In this document: in pieces, positions 55,897-64,000 of the stretch | Position numbering within the stretch: the first letter of the stretch is position 1 | How the letters are laid out: every line of letters begins with the position of its first letter | Assembly (NCBI GenBank): GCA_016713305.1 | Contig: JADJPK010000009.1 | Span: forward strand, 1 to 64,000 | Reading direction: 5' to 3' | Length of the DNA stretch: 64,000 nucleotides | Source of the DNA: Betaproteobacteria bacterium | GTDB taxonomy: Bacteria; Pseudomonadota; Gammaproteobacteria; Burkholderiales; Ga0077523 | Program-made: the position numbers and the translations under genes | The notes under the pieces: model-generated | Told to the model about the DNA's origin: nothing | The model's input: only the letters and a program-made list of their open reading frames with translations | The model's database searches: none

Positions 55897-56895
55897 ATGA
55901 GCGACGATTCCCAACAGCCAATCATCGTCAAGCGGATCAAGAAGGGCGGCCATGGTCACCATGGCGGCGCCTGGAAGATCGCTTACGCCGACTTCGTGAC
56001 AGCGATGATGGCGTTCTTCCTGCTGATGTGGTTGCTCGGTTCAACGACCAAGGGCGACCTGCAGGGGATCGCCGACTATTTTCAGCAGCCGCTCAAGGTC
56101 TCGCTGATGGGAGGATCCGGGGCGGGCGACGCGACCAGCATCATCAAGGGCGGTGGCAACGATCTTTCTCGCAAGACCGGCCAGGTCAACAACAAGGTGG
56201 ACGGCAAGAAGAAGGGTTCGCCCATCGACGCGGAAGAGGCGGAGAAGGCGATCCTGGTCAAGGAAGCCGAGCGCCTGAAGTCGCTCAAACAGGAGCTGGA
56301 AGAGGTTATCGAAAAGAACCCGACCCTCCAGGCGTTCCGCGACCAGCTTCTGATCGACATCACGACGGAAGGCCTGCGCATCCAGATGGTGGACGAACAG
56401 AACCGGCCGATGTTCGCCATCGGCAGCAGCCAGCTCCAGTCGTACACGCGCGAGATTCTTCGGGAGATCGGCAAGGTCGTGAACGAAGTACCCAACCGCA
56501 TCTCCATTTCGGGGCACACGGACGCCACACCGTATTCCGGCGGGGATCGGGGTTACAGCAATTGGGAACTCTCCGCGGATCGCGCAAACGCAGCGCGCCG
56601 GGAGTTGCTCTCGGGGGGAATGGAAGAACATCGCATCGCACGCGTCATCGGTCTGGGCTCCGCCGTTCTGCTGGACGCCTCCGACCCGTTCAACCCGACC
56701 AACCGGCGGGTGAGCATCATCGTCATGAACCGGCGCGCGGAGGAAGCTGCATTGAAGGATGGCGGCACCATCGAAGTCGACGAACTCGCGAACAAGAGCG
56801 CGGAGGGCGCTCCGGCATCTCCCGAGTCAAAACCCACACATTCCGAGCCCGCCAAGGAGGCGGTCCATGACGACGGGAGCGCAAAGCACCACTGA
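55897..56895 (+). CDS. motB: flagellar stator protein MotB
   Basis: The 332-residue protein has one N-terminal membrane helix with the proton-binding Asp in AYADFVTAMMAFFLLMWLLG. A Lys/Glu-rich plug/linker follows, then a C-terminal OmpA-like peptidoglycan-binding domain (ISISGHTDATPY; NWELSADRANAARREL; NRRVSIIVMN). A 50-residue Glu/Ser-rich tail follows, overlapping the next gene by 29 bases. Confidence 0.95.
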   Translation: MSDDSQQPIIVKRIKKGGHGHHGGAWKIAYADFVTAMMAFFLLMWLLGSTTKGDLQGIADYFQQPLKVSLMGGSGAGDATSIIKGGGNDLSRKTGQVNNKVDGKKKGSPIDAEEAEKAILVKEAERLKSLKQELEEVIEKNPTLQAFRDQLLIDITTEGLRIQMVDEQNRPMFAIGSSQLQSYTREILREIGKVVNEVPNRISISGHTDATPYSGGDRGYSNWELSADRANAARRELLSGGMEEHRIARVIGLGSAVLLDASDPFNPTNRRVSIIVMNRRAEEAALKDGGTIEVDELANKSAEGAPASPESKPTHSEPAKEAVHDDGSAKHH

Positions 56896-57664
56896 CCTGC
56901 CGCTGCCGCCCGGCCGCATGCGCGTTCCTCCCGTTGTGAGAGCCGGCGCAGCGCAGTTGGGCGCGTGGCTGATCGTCTCCTCGGTCCTGCCGGCCGGCGC
57001 ACTGCACGGCGGGCTCGTGCTGCTCCTGCAAGGCTTGCTCGCCGCCGGATCCGGCCGTGCGCTTCGCCTGGCACCGTGGTGGGCGATCGTGAATCTCGTC
57101 TTTCCGCTGGCCGTGTCCTTCGCACAGACGATAGCGGTGCCTCCGACCGTCTATCTGGTGACGTTCTTGGTGCTGGCCGGCATCTATGGTTCGACCTTCC
57201 GCACGCAGGTTCCGCTCTATCTTTCCAATGCTCGCGCGCTGGATGCGCTGGAGACGTTGCTCCCGTCCGACCGGCCTTACCGTTTGCTGGACATCGGATG
57301 TGGCATGGGGACAGTGTTGCTCCGTCTGGCGCGAAAATTTCATGCCGCCCACTTTCATGGAGTGGAACTGGCCCTGGTTCCCTTCGTCATTGCCCGCCTC
57401 AGAGCCCGGCTCCGATCTGATCGAATCCACGTCGAACGAAGCGACTACTGGAAGGAAGACCTCGCGAACTACGACGTGGTGTACGCCTTCCTGTCGCCTG
57501 TCCCCATGGTGGATCTCTGGCGCAAGGTGAGTTCGGAAATGCGGGCGGGAACCCTGTTCGTCAGCAACACCTTCGAGGTACCCGGAGTCAAACCCGACTT
57601 CACGATCCACGTCGGCCCCGGCACCCGGTCACTGCACGTCTGGCGAATCGGAGAGCGCGCCTGA
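56867..57664 (+). CDS. membrane-anchored class I SAM-dependent methyltransferase
   Basis: I start at ATG 56867 with AAGGAGG upstream, inside the motB tail. Residues ~25-110 form three to four hydrophobic helices (LGAWLIVSSVLPAGALHGGL; VYLVTFLVLAGIYGS). Residues ~125-265 are a methyltransferase with motif I LLDIGCGMGTVLLRLA and motif II-like HGVELALVPFV. Substrate unknown; the membrane part suggests a lipid or envelope target. It is translationally tied to motAB and followed by the HDOD gene after two bases. Confidence 0.75.
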   Translation: MTTGAQSTTDLPLPPGRMRVPPVVRAGAAQLGAWLIVSSVLPAGALHGGLVLLLQGLLAAGSGRALRLAPWWAIVNLVFPLAVSFAQTIAVPPTVYLVTFLVLAGIYGSTFRTQVPLYLSNARALDALETLLPSDRPYRLLDIGCGMGTVLLRLARKFHAAHFHGVELALVPFVIARLRARLRSDRIHVERSDYWKEDLANYDVVYAFLSPVPMVDLWRKVSSEMRAGTLFVSNTFEVPGVKPDFTIHVGPGTRSLHVWRIGERA

Positions 57665-57666
57665 CC

Positions 57667-59094
57667 ATGGACATGAACGATCTCGTCCAGGCGCTCGGCC
57701 AGAAGGAGACGCCGGTGCTCGCGAGCACGGCGGAAGCCATGTCGGCGCTTCGCCGCGATGAGGACAAGATCAGCGCGCGCGACATCTCGCGCGTGGTACT
57801 GCGCGACCCGCTCATGACGCTGCGAGTGCTGCGCTTCGCCGAAGCCAAGCGGGGAGCCAAGCAGCTCGCCGACATCACGACAGTGGAGCACGCGGTGATG
57901 ATGCACGGCATCACCACCTTCATGCGCGCGCACGCACAGACCACGCCCCTCGAGGTCTCACTTGCGAAGGACCGCCTGGCGCTCGACGGTGCCTTGCGGG
58001 TGATCAGCCGAGCTCAGCACGCCAGCGCATTTGCTCGTGCCATCGCATTCCAGCGTCACGACATCGAATCGGACGAGGTGATCATCAGCGCGCTCCTGCA
58101 CGATCTAGCAGAGTTGCTGCTGTGGTGCCACATGCCACGGGAAGAAAGCGAGATCCGCTACATCGTGGACAACGCGCGCGGCGTTCGAAGCACCTCTGCG
58201 CAGCGCCTGATCCTGGGTTTCACGCACACGGATCTGCAGCTTGCCCTGGCGCGCATGTGGAATCTGCCCGAACTGCTGTGCCGTCTCATGGACGACGATC
58301 ATGCGGATCATCCGCGAGTGATCAATGTGGTCACGGCGGCAGCGCTGGCAAGGCATCTCGACCACGGTTGGAACGACCCGGCGTTGCCCGACGACTACGC
58401 CAGGGTGCAGAAGATGTGCGGAATGTCCTTGGACGCATCCCAGCGACTGGTGACCTCCGCGGCGCTGACCGCAGCACGTCACTGGCGCAGCACCAGAATC
58501 GTGCCGGTCGCGACCTGGCTGCCGCTCGAGCAGGGCAGCGTGCCTCCGGTCAATCTGGGCATGAAGCCTCCGGAGGCGATCGATCTCAACGCCCTGAAGC
58601 GTGGTTTGCACGTGCTGCAGCACGCTCCGGCAAGTCTCGACGAAGACGTGCTCGTGGCGTGGACACTGTACTGCCTGAAATTCGGCCTAGGCCTGCATCG
58701 CGTGATGTATGCAGCGGTGTCGCCCGGTGGAAAGAATCTCTCGGTGCGTTTCGTCCTCGATGGCGAAATCGGGGCGGTGTCACGACTGGAAAGCATGCCG
58801 ATGCCGTTGGGCGGCACGGATTTCTTTCCGCGGCTGATGACGAAGCCGCAAGGAATCTGGGCCGGCGGCGGGAATCGCGCCAAGATCGCCGGACTCCTAC
58901 TTCCCGAGCAGCGGGCGGCTCTGGGGGAGGGCGAATTCCTTCTGATGTCGGTCTTCGCCGGCACTTCTCCAAAGGGCCTCGTCTACGCGGACTTCAATGG
59001 GCAGCACCGCCCCATACCGGACAGCCTCTACGCGCCGTTCAAGGCGTTGTGCCTGACGCTGTCGCAACGGCTCTCCGCACAGGCGGCGGCATGA
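57667..59094 (+). CDS. HDOD-domain signalling protein
   Basis: The 475-residue soluble protein has an HDOD domain at about 15-210 (RDISRVVLRDPLMTLRVLRF; VEHAVMMHGITTFMRA; ISALLHDLAELLLW). A C-terminal region of unknown fold (MPLGGTDFFPRLMTKP) follows. HDOD proteins act in signalling linked to chemotaxis, motility or c-di-GMP. The location after motAB supports such a role. The stop overlaps the next start (ATGA). Confidence 0.8.
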   Translation: MDMNDLVQALGQKETPVLASTAEAMSALRRDEDKISARDISRVVLRDPLMTLRVLRFAEAKRGAKQLADITTVEHAVMMHGITTFMRAHAQTTPLEVSLAKDRLALDGALRVISRAQHASAFARAIAFQRHDIESDEVIISALLHDLAELLLWCHMPREESEIRYIVDNARGVRSTSAQRLILGFTHTDLQLALARMWNLPELLCRLMDDDHADHPRVINVVTAAALARHLDHGWNDPALPDDYARVQKMCGMSLDASQRLVTSAALTAARHWRSTRIVPVATWLPLEQGSVPPVNLGMKPPEAIDLNALKRGLHVLQHAPASLDEDVLVAWTLYCLKFGLGLHRVMYAAVSPGGKNLSVRFVLDGEIGAVSRLESMPMPLGGTDFFPRLMTKPQGIWAGGGNRAKIAGLLLPEQRAALGEGEFLLMSVFAGTSPKGLVYADFNGQHRPIPDSLYAPFKALCLTLSQRLSAQAAA

Positions 59095-59660
59095 GCGAAC
59101 CGGAACAGGTCCCCGGTGCCGAGAGGGCGGAACGATCCTTTGCCCTGTATCTGCGGCAGGACGGAGAGGTATCCGGACCTTACCCGCGGGGGCTGCTCGA
59201 ACGCTACCTCGAACTGGGACGGATTCGTCCGGACGACGAACTGAGCGCGGACGGTGTCGAGTGGCAGACAGCGGAAATGCATCTGCCAGGGATTTCCGCT
59301 CTGGAACAGCTGCTGCGGACGCACTCGGCACAGGAGGACTCGGACGAACGCAATTGGGCGCACGAGCGGCATCGCGCCCGGCTTCGATGGATCAACGAAC
59401 GAGACTCCGAGGATCGACGCCGTGCACAAGGGACCAGCGCGCTCGAGAATCAGCGCTCCGGACGGGACCGTCGCGAAGTCCCATTGCCGGTGGATGGACG
59501 CCCGCATTTCATTCCTGCCGGTCCCGAGGAAAGGCCCTGGGTCCACACCTGCGGCGTGAGCATCGTCGCCATCCTGATCCTCGCCATCCTCGGGGTGGGA
59601 GTGTGTCTGTGGATGTTCGTGCCGCGATTCGTGCCTCACATCCGCTTGCTGGGCGGTTAG
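59091..59660 (+). CDS. GYF_2/DUF4339-like protein with C-terminal membrane helix
   Basis: The 189-residue protein starts with a GYF_2-type domain at about 16-72 (LRQDGEVSGPYPRGLLERYL; then DELSADGVEWQ). A charged, Arg/Glu-rich segment (~80-145) follows, then a single membrane helix near the end (VSIVAILILAILGVGVCLWM). It would be a tail-anchored cytoplasmic adaptor. Function unknown. Last gene of the motA operon. Confidence 0.7.
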   Translation: MSEPEQVPGAERAERSFALYLRQDGEVSGPYPRGLLERYLELGRIRPDDELSADGVEWQTAEMHLPGISALEQLLRTHSAQEDSDERNWAHERHRARLRWINERDSEDRRRAQGTSALENQRSGRDRREVPLPVDGRPHFIPAGPEERPWVHTCGVSIVAILILAILGVGVCLWMFVPRFVPHIRLLGG

Positions 59661-59682
59661 AACCGACGATGACGCATCTGGC

Positions 59683-60477
59683 CTATTTCGATGGGCCGAC
59701 AGGCGTCCGACGGCGCCACTCGTAGAACAACATCGTCGCGGCGGCCGTCACATTCAACGATTCGATGCCGCGAGCCATGGGAATGCGTACGACCACATGG
59801 GCGCAGGAGCGCAGGGCAGGGGAAACACCTCGCCCTTCCGCTCCGATCACGAACGCGCAATGACGCGGCAGTTCGGCGTCGAAGAGACATGTGTCGCCAT
59901 CGGCATCCGCCACGACCACGGCACCGGAGAATTCTCGAGCTTGCTGAACGAGATCGACATCTTCCCCAATCCGGATCACAAACTGCCCTCCCATGCCCCC
60001 TCTGAGGGAACGAGGAGACCAGGGATCCGCGCACCCGGACGACAGAACCACTTCATGACCGCCCGCCGCTGCGGCCGATCGGATCAGGGCGCCGAGATTG
60101 CCGGGATCCTGAAGACCATCTGCCAGCACCGAGAAGCCCGATGACCCCTCCGTGACCGGAATCGAAGGAATGGGTGCAAAGGCGAGCAGACCCGAAGGCG
60201 TTGTGACCGGAGAAAGCGCGTCGAACAGGTTCTGGCTGAAGATCACCGGGGCTTCGTCCCAACCGCGCTCCAGCCAGCCCATGGTGACCGGGCGGTTTTC
60301 CATACCCTCCCGAACGATCAGTTCCATCCCGCCGGGACCAAACGCGGTGAAGTAGGCTTCGATCAAATGCTCTCCGTCGAGCACTATTGTGCCGTGTTCG
60401 CGCCGGTATCTCGGCGAGTCGGCCAGCTTGCTCAAGTGCCGGAAAAGGGGATTGTCGCGGGACAGGATGCGCTTCAT
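59683..60477 (-). CDS. SpoU/TrmH-family RNA 2'-O-methyltransferase
   Basis: The 264-residue protein has an N-terminal substrate-binding domain (DSPRYRREHGTIVLDGEHLI) and the knotted SPOUT methyltransferase with motif 1 LADGLQDPGNLGALIRSA, motif 2 FVIGAEGRGVS and motif 3 IPMARGIESLNVTAAATMLF. It methylates rRNA or tRNA ribose; the exact target is not readable. Confidence 0.9.
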   Translation of the reverse strand: MKRILSRDNPLFRHLSKLADSPRYRREHGTIVLDGEHLIEAYFTAFGPGGMELIVREGMENRPVTMGWLERGWDEAPVIFSQNLFDALSPVTTPSGLLAFAPIPSIPVTEGSSGFSVLADGLQDPGNLGALIRSAAAAGGHEVVLSSGCADPWSPRSLRGGMGGQFVIRIGEDVDLVQQAREFSGAVVVADADGDTCLFDAELPRHCAFVIGAEGRGVSPALRSCAHVVVRIPMARGIESLNVTAAATMLFYEWRRRTPVGPSK

Positions 60478-60579
60478 CGAAGCGCCAGAGGGCTCAGGAG
60501 ATGCGCAGGGAACAGTAATTCAAGTCCCCACCACACATTTAACATAATATGCATTATGCGTATTCATGAAAGTGCGCCA

Positions 60580-61353
60580 TCAGGCAACGGCCGTGCTGAA
60601 GAGCGCAAAGAAATTGGCAGTCGTCGCCTCGGCCAGCGCGTCCGGACTCATTCCTCGCACTTCCGCAATGCATGCTGCCACGTGTTGGACGAATGCAGGT
60701 TCGTTCGTCTTTCCGCGATGGGGAACCGGGGCCAGATAAGGCGAGTCGGTTTCGACGAGCAATCTGTCGAGAGGCACCTTCTGCGCGACGTCCCGCAGAT
60801 CCTGCGCATTCCTGAATGTGACGATTCCCGAGAACGAGATGTGGAACCCCAGATCAAGCGCCCCCTTGGCGACGTCCCAGGTCTCAGTAAAACAATGCAT
60901 CACCCCTCCTGGCTCGGCGGCTCGTTCGCTTCGCATCAATTCAAGGGTGTCGGCCGCGGCAGCACGCGTGTGAACGATGAGGGGCTTGTTCGTCGCTCGA
61001 GCTGCAGCGATGTGGGTCGCGAATCTCTCACGCTGGACGTCCCGGCGCTCCGGATGCCGGTAGTAGTCCAGGCCGGTTTCACCGATCGCTACGACTCTTG
61101 GATGCCGGGATGCGGACACGAGGTCGTCCAACGACGGTTCGGCACCCTCTTCATGATCGGGATGAACGCCCACCGATGCGAAGACGTTGGGAAACCGCTC
61201 GGCGACGCTCAGTACTCGCGGAAAGTCTTCCATGTTCACGCAGACACACAAGGCGTGCGAAACGCCTGCCGCCGGCAGCGCGCCCACAACATCATCGATT
61301 CGGGCCAGGAGTTCCGGAAAATCGATATGGCAGTGCGAGTCGACCAGCGCCAT
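60580..61353 (-). CDS. TatD-family metal-dependent DNase/hydrolase
   Basis: The 257-residue TIM-barrel protein has the two N-terminal metal His in DSHCHIDFPE, the Glu in AIGETGLDYYRH, His in PLIVHTRAA and MHCFT, and the Asp in LLVETDSPYLAP. It is the YcfH/TatD-type member that follows pilZ in this gene order. A 4-base gap separates it from the PilZ gene. Confidence 0.92.
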   Translation of the reverse strand: MALVDSHCHIDFPELLARIDDVVGALPAAGVSHALCVCVNMEDFPRVLSVAERFPNVFASVGVHPDHEEGAEPSLDDLVSASRHPRVVAIGETGLDYYRHPERRDVQRERFATHIAAARATNKPLIVHTRAAAADTLELMRSERAAEPGGVMHCFTETWDVAKGALDLGFHISFSGIVTFRNAQDLRDVAQKVPLDRLLVETDSPYLAPVPHRGKTNEPAFVQHVAACIAEVRGMSPDALAEATTANFFALFSTAVA

Positions 61354-61357
61354 GCGG

Positions 61358-61729
61358 TTACATCGTGTGCGTGGGCTGGTTCGCCTTGCCGTACCCGGCG
61401 AGCAGCGCTTCGATCCGGTCCTTGGCCTGTCGCCCTGTGTCGTCTTCCTTGAACTGGACGCCGACGCCGTGAGCCTTGTTGCCTTGGGCCCCCGGTGGGG
61501 TTACCCACACCACCTTGCCGGCTACAGGCAGGCGGGCGGCATCGCCAGGCAACGCAATGAGCATGAAGATCTCGTCACCGAGGCGATAGGGCTTGTTCGT
61601 GGGAATGAACATCCCACCGTGCCGAATGTAAGGCATATAGGCCGCATGAAGGATCGCCAAGTCCTTGATGTTCAGGGACAATGCCGTCGTTCGTGCACCA
61701 GCTTCCGCCTTGTCGGGGGTTTGGCTCAA
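61358..61729 (-). CDS. pilZ: PilZ-domain type IV pilus/c-di-GMP-related protein
   Basis: This 123-residue single-domain protein has the PilZ core (NIKDLAILHAAYMPYIRHGG; MFIPTNKPYRLGDEIFMLI; GKVVWVTPPG). It lacks the RxxxR c-di-GMP motif at the N-terminus, as in true PilZ proteins of type IV pilus assembly. The place between holB and tatD is the conserved one for that gene. Confidence 0.88.
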   Translation of the reverse strand: MSQTPDKAEAGARTTALSLNIKDLAILHAAYMPYIRHGGMFIPTNKPYRLGDEIFMLIALPGDAARLPVAGKVVWVTPPGAQGNKAHGVGVQFKEDDTGRQAKDRIEALLAGYGKANQPTHTM

Positions 61730-61732
61730 ACC

Positions 61733-62776
61733 TCATCCTCGGTCGAACATGGAAAAGTAGCCAAGAAGAAGTTCTTCAACGGCCAACTTTGGATTCATCG
61801 GGTGATCCAGACGTCTCCTTGAGGTCTTCAGGCAGTCCATGTACGCATGAAGCGCCATCGAGTCCACCCGAGCCCCACACCGGGCAATGTCCTTCCGGTA
61901 ATCCGGATGATACCGAACCGGTTCCCTCCAGCAGCTTCCGGCCATATCGATGCACCAGGTTTGCAGGAGGTGCACCACATGCGGAAGCTCCGGCGCTTCC
62001 GCACTGTCCAGCCAAGCGCTCCGGTTTCCCCTTGCCCCCGCCGCACTGGCGAGCTTTGGCAGCAACCTTTCTCTCGCCTGCCAGTATGCTGCCGGCAAAT
62101 CGCGGGCGGCAAGCGGTGCGTATCCTGTCTGGGCCAGGGCAAGGTCGGGCTGTTCGATCCCTTCTTCCCTTGCCCACTCGACCGACTGTTCCGTTGACGG
62201 CGAAGAGAGGCGAACCTGGCTGCAGCGGCTGCGGACGGTCGCCGGCAACCGCGATGGCGACCTCGCGACCAGAATCAAATGCGAACGCGCGGGCGGCTCT
62301 TCCAGCAGCTTCAGCAGCGCATTGGAGGCCGCAAGATTCATGGCGTCGGCGGGCTGCAGCATGGCGACCCGTGCGCGCTCACGGTTGGGCGTCACTTGCA
62401 TGAACCCGATCAGTCTTCGCACGTCATCGACCGAGATCCTGATCTTTTCACCGGCCCGTTCCTCCTTGGGAGCGTCGGACGCAGCCGTGTCTTCGTCCGG
62501 TTCGGGCGCGTCGGCGCCCAGGACCATGAGATCGGGATGGCGCATTCCGATGGACCACTCGCATTCCTTGCAGACACCGCAGGCGAATCCGGTCGGATCA
62601 GGCTGCGCACACAGGGCTCGCAATGCAATCGCCCATCCGAACTCGCGCAGGCCTGCACCCACCGCTCCGGAAATCAGTAAGGACTGTGGCACGGCGGTAC
62701 CGAACCCCGCCTGTCGCCACGCCTGGTCGTGCCACGGAAACGAATGGTGCGAAATCTCGAGCGGCATCCTCGGCAT
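61733..62776 (-). CDS. holB: DNA polymerase III delta-prime subunit
   Basis: The 347-residue clamp-loader subunit has a degenerate P-loop region (SLLISGAVGAGLREFGW), the zinc module CGVCKECEWSIGMRHPDL, the sensor-like VAMLQPADAMNLAASNALLK, and LLKLLEEPPARSHLILV. It carries no ATPase activity in this family. It directly follows tmk with no gap. Confidence 0.93.
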   Translation of the reverse strand: MPRMPLEISHHSFPWHDQAWRQAGFGTAVPQSLLISGAVGAGLREFGWAIALRALCAQPDPTGFACGVCKECEWSIGMRHPDLMVLGADAPEPDEDTAASDAPKEERAGEKIRISVDDVRRLIGFMQVTPNRERARVAMLQPADAMNLAASNALLKLLEEPPARSHLILVARSPSRLPATVRSRCSQVRLSSPSTEQSVEWAREEGIEQPDLALAQTGYAPLAARDLPAAYWQARERLLPKLASAAGARGNRSAWLDSAEAPELPHVVHLLQTWCIDMAGSCWREPVRYHPDYRKDIARCGARVDSMALHAYMDCLKTSRRRLDHPMNPKLAVEELLLGYFSMFDRG

Positions 62777-63400
62777 TCAGCGCAGGAGTTCTTCCAGGAC
62801 AGGCCTCAATCGCTCCTGCACCTCTTCGACCGATGCCGTCGAATCCACGATCCGTATGCGGGCAGGTGAACGCGCCGCCAGTTCCAGATACGCCCCCCTG
62901 ACACGTTCGTGAAACTGCCTCGCCTCCCGTTCGAATCTGTCCGCTTCGCCTCCCCTGCCCTCCAGGCGCTTCGAAGCTATGCCGGGGTCGACATCCACGA
63001 GAACCGTGAGATCGGGTTCCAGACCCTGCTGCACCCAGTCGCGCAGAGTATCGAGCCGATCGAACGCAATGCCGCGTCCTCCACCCTGATACGCGTAGGT
63101 CGCATCCGTGAATCGATCACAGAGAACCCAGGACGCCTGCGATAGCGCGGGACGTACCACAACCTCCAGATGTTCCGCCCTTGCCGCAAACATCAACAGC
63201 GCCTCCGTATCTGCGCAGATCCGCGTGTTCTTGTCGAGCAGCAACCGCCGGATGGCTTCCCCCGCTGCGGTACCTCCCGGCTCGCGTGTCGTGACGAGGG
63301 ATAGCCCTCGCTCTTGCAACCACGCCCGGACGAATTCGAGGCAGGTGCTCTTCCCTGCGCCATCGATACCTTCGAACGTGATGAATCGGCCCCTCGTCAC
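62777..63400 (-). CDS. tmk: thymidylate kinase
   Basis: The product is 207 residues from GTG 63398-63400, which overlaps the mltG stop (GTGA). The P-loop is EGIDGAGKSTCLEF at about 10-23, the DRX motif lies in WVLCDRFTDATYAYQGGGRG, and the lid region follows. It phosphorylates dTMP. The longer open frame is mltG antiphase sequence. Confidence 0.94.
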   Translation of the reverse strand: MTRGRFITFEGIDGAGKSTCLEFVRAWLQERGLSLVTTREPGGTAAGEAIRRLLLDKNTRICADTEALLMFAARAEHLEVVVRPALSQASWVLCDRFTDATYAYQGGGRGIAFDRLDTLRDWVQQGLEPDLTVLVDVDPGIASKRLEGRGGEADRFEREARQFHERVRGAYLELAARSPARIRIVDSTASVEEVQERLRPVLEELLR

Positions 63401-64000
63401 GGTGAGCGCCTCTGGAATCTGTCGACGGCACGATTGTGATCGGAAAGCGACTCGGAGAATTCGGAGGATCCGTCGCCTCGCGCGACAAAGTACAGCGCCC
63501 GTGATGCGGGAGGGCGCATCACTGCCTCCAATGCCGCGGCACCCGGCGACGCTATGGGCGTGGGGGGAAGTCCCGGCCGAATATACGTGTTGTAGGGCGT
63601 ATCCTGCTCGAGATCGGCGCGCCGCAAGTTGCCGTCGAAGGATGCGCCCATGCCATAGATCACCGTGGGATCGCTCTGCAGGCGCATGCCGATGCGCAGA
63701 CGATTCGAGAAGACTGCCGCGATCTGCGGACGGTCCGACGGACTGCCAGTTTCCTTTTCGACGATGGAGGCCAGAATGAGCGCCTCGTAGGGGGTGGCCA
63801 CGGGGATGCCCGGCTGCCGCTCGCGCCAGGTGCGCTCGATCATGCTGCGCATCTGTGCGTAAGCCTGACGCCAAACGACCAGATCGCTCGACCCGGAGGC
63901 GAACTGGTAGGAATCCGGAAAGAACAGCCCTTCAGGCCCCTTCTCGATGGCACCGATGCGCTCGAGCAAGGCGGAAACAGTCCATTGCCGGCTGTCGTGC
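63397..64000 (-). CDS. mltG: endolytic murein transglycosylase MltG, C-terminal part
   Basis: The last ~200 residues of the YceG/MltG family are present. GLFFPDSYQFASGSSD, then ALILASIVEKETGSPSDRPQ with the catalytic Glu, QSDPTVIYGMG, and TPYNTYIRPGLPPTPIASPG are all visible. The N-terminus and membrane anchor lie beyond the window edge. It cleaves nascent peptidoglycan glycans. Confidence 0.93.
   Translation of the reverse strand, partial: HDSRQWTVSALLERIGAIEKGPEGLFFPDSYQFASGSSDLVVWRQAYAQMRSMIERTWRERQPGIPVATPYEALILASIVEKETGSPSDRPQIAAVFSNRLRIGMRLQSDPTVIYGMGASFDGNLRRADLEQDTPYNTYIRPGLPPTPIASPGAAALEAVMRPPASRALYFVARGDGSSEFSESLSDHNRAVDRFQRRSP

Overview
The window looks like a high-GC betaproteobacterial chromosome (Burkholderiales/Rhodocyclales-like). 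The evidence is the minus-strand order mltG-tmk-holB-pilZ-tatD, two PEP-CTERM proteins, motAB with a sigma-28-like promoter, and branched-chain-amino-acid-type (Liv) ABC operons paired with CoA/acid-metabolism genes. Housekeeping genes fill the right end. The left ~24.5 kb is accessory DNA built from mobile-element pieces and a catabolic cassette.

Layout. 1-979: end of an IS3-family element. 972-6257: minus-strand regulatory/partition operon of an SPI-7/PFGI-1/clc-type integrative conjugative element (alpA, parA, a small HicA-like gene, parB, DUF2857, STY4528), the last gene cut by the IS, plus a further element gene. 6258-7157: no convincing gene. 7158-19666: one co-oriented minus-strand catabolic cassette of Liv-type ABC transporter, tandem alpha/beta-hydrolase, LysR regulator, Baeyer-Villiger monooxygenase, short-chain dehydrogenase and zinc alcohol dehydrogenase. 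I read it as uptake and oxidative cleavage of a ketone; its livH is split by an IS1182-like remnant. 19927-24500: nested and broken IS21/IS110/serine-recombinase remnants around another SDR, ending in a duplicated scrap of the element gene fused to an IS110 tail. 24501 onward reads as core: a promoter/hairpin pair (candidate small RNA), tRNA-Cys, a sulfatase-fold protein with substituted active site, a BatA/VWA membrane cluster, lrgAB, two hybrid sensor kinases, a DUF1264 lipoprotein, and a secreted phospholipase C between two PEP-CTERM proteins. 43399-54471 is a second catabolic cluster (3-hydroxyisobutyrate dehydrogenase-like x2, MmgE/PrpD, Liv transporter with fused LivM-LivG, two PcaC-like proteins, metallo-beta-lactamase, ada). 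tRNA-Leu, motAB, a methyltransferase, an HDOD protein, a SpoU methyltransferase, tatD, pilZ, holB, tmk and mltG follow.

A caution for the whole window: many otherwise well-conserved genes carry one or two single-base indels, several in short homopolymers, where shifting one base restores the family sequence. I treat most as probable sequence errors and give each gene its full span. The IS-disrupted genes (STY4528, livH, istA) are broken in a different, clearly biological way.
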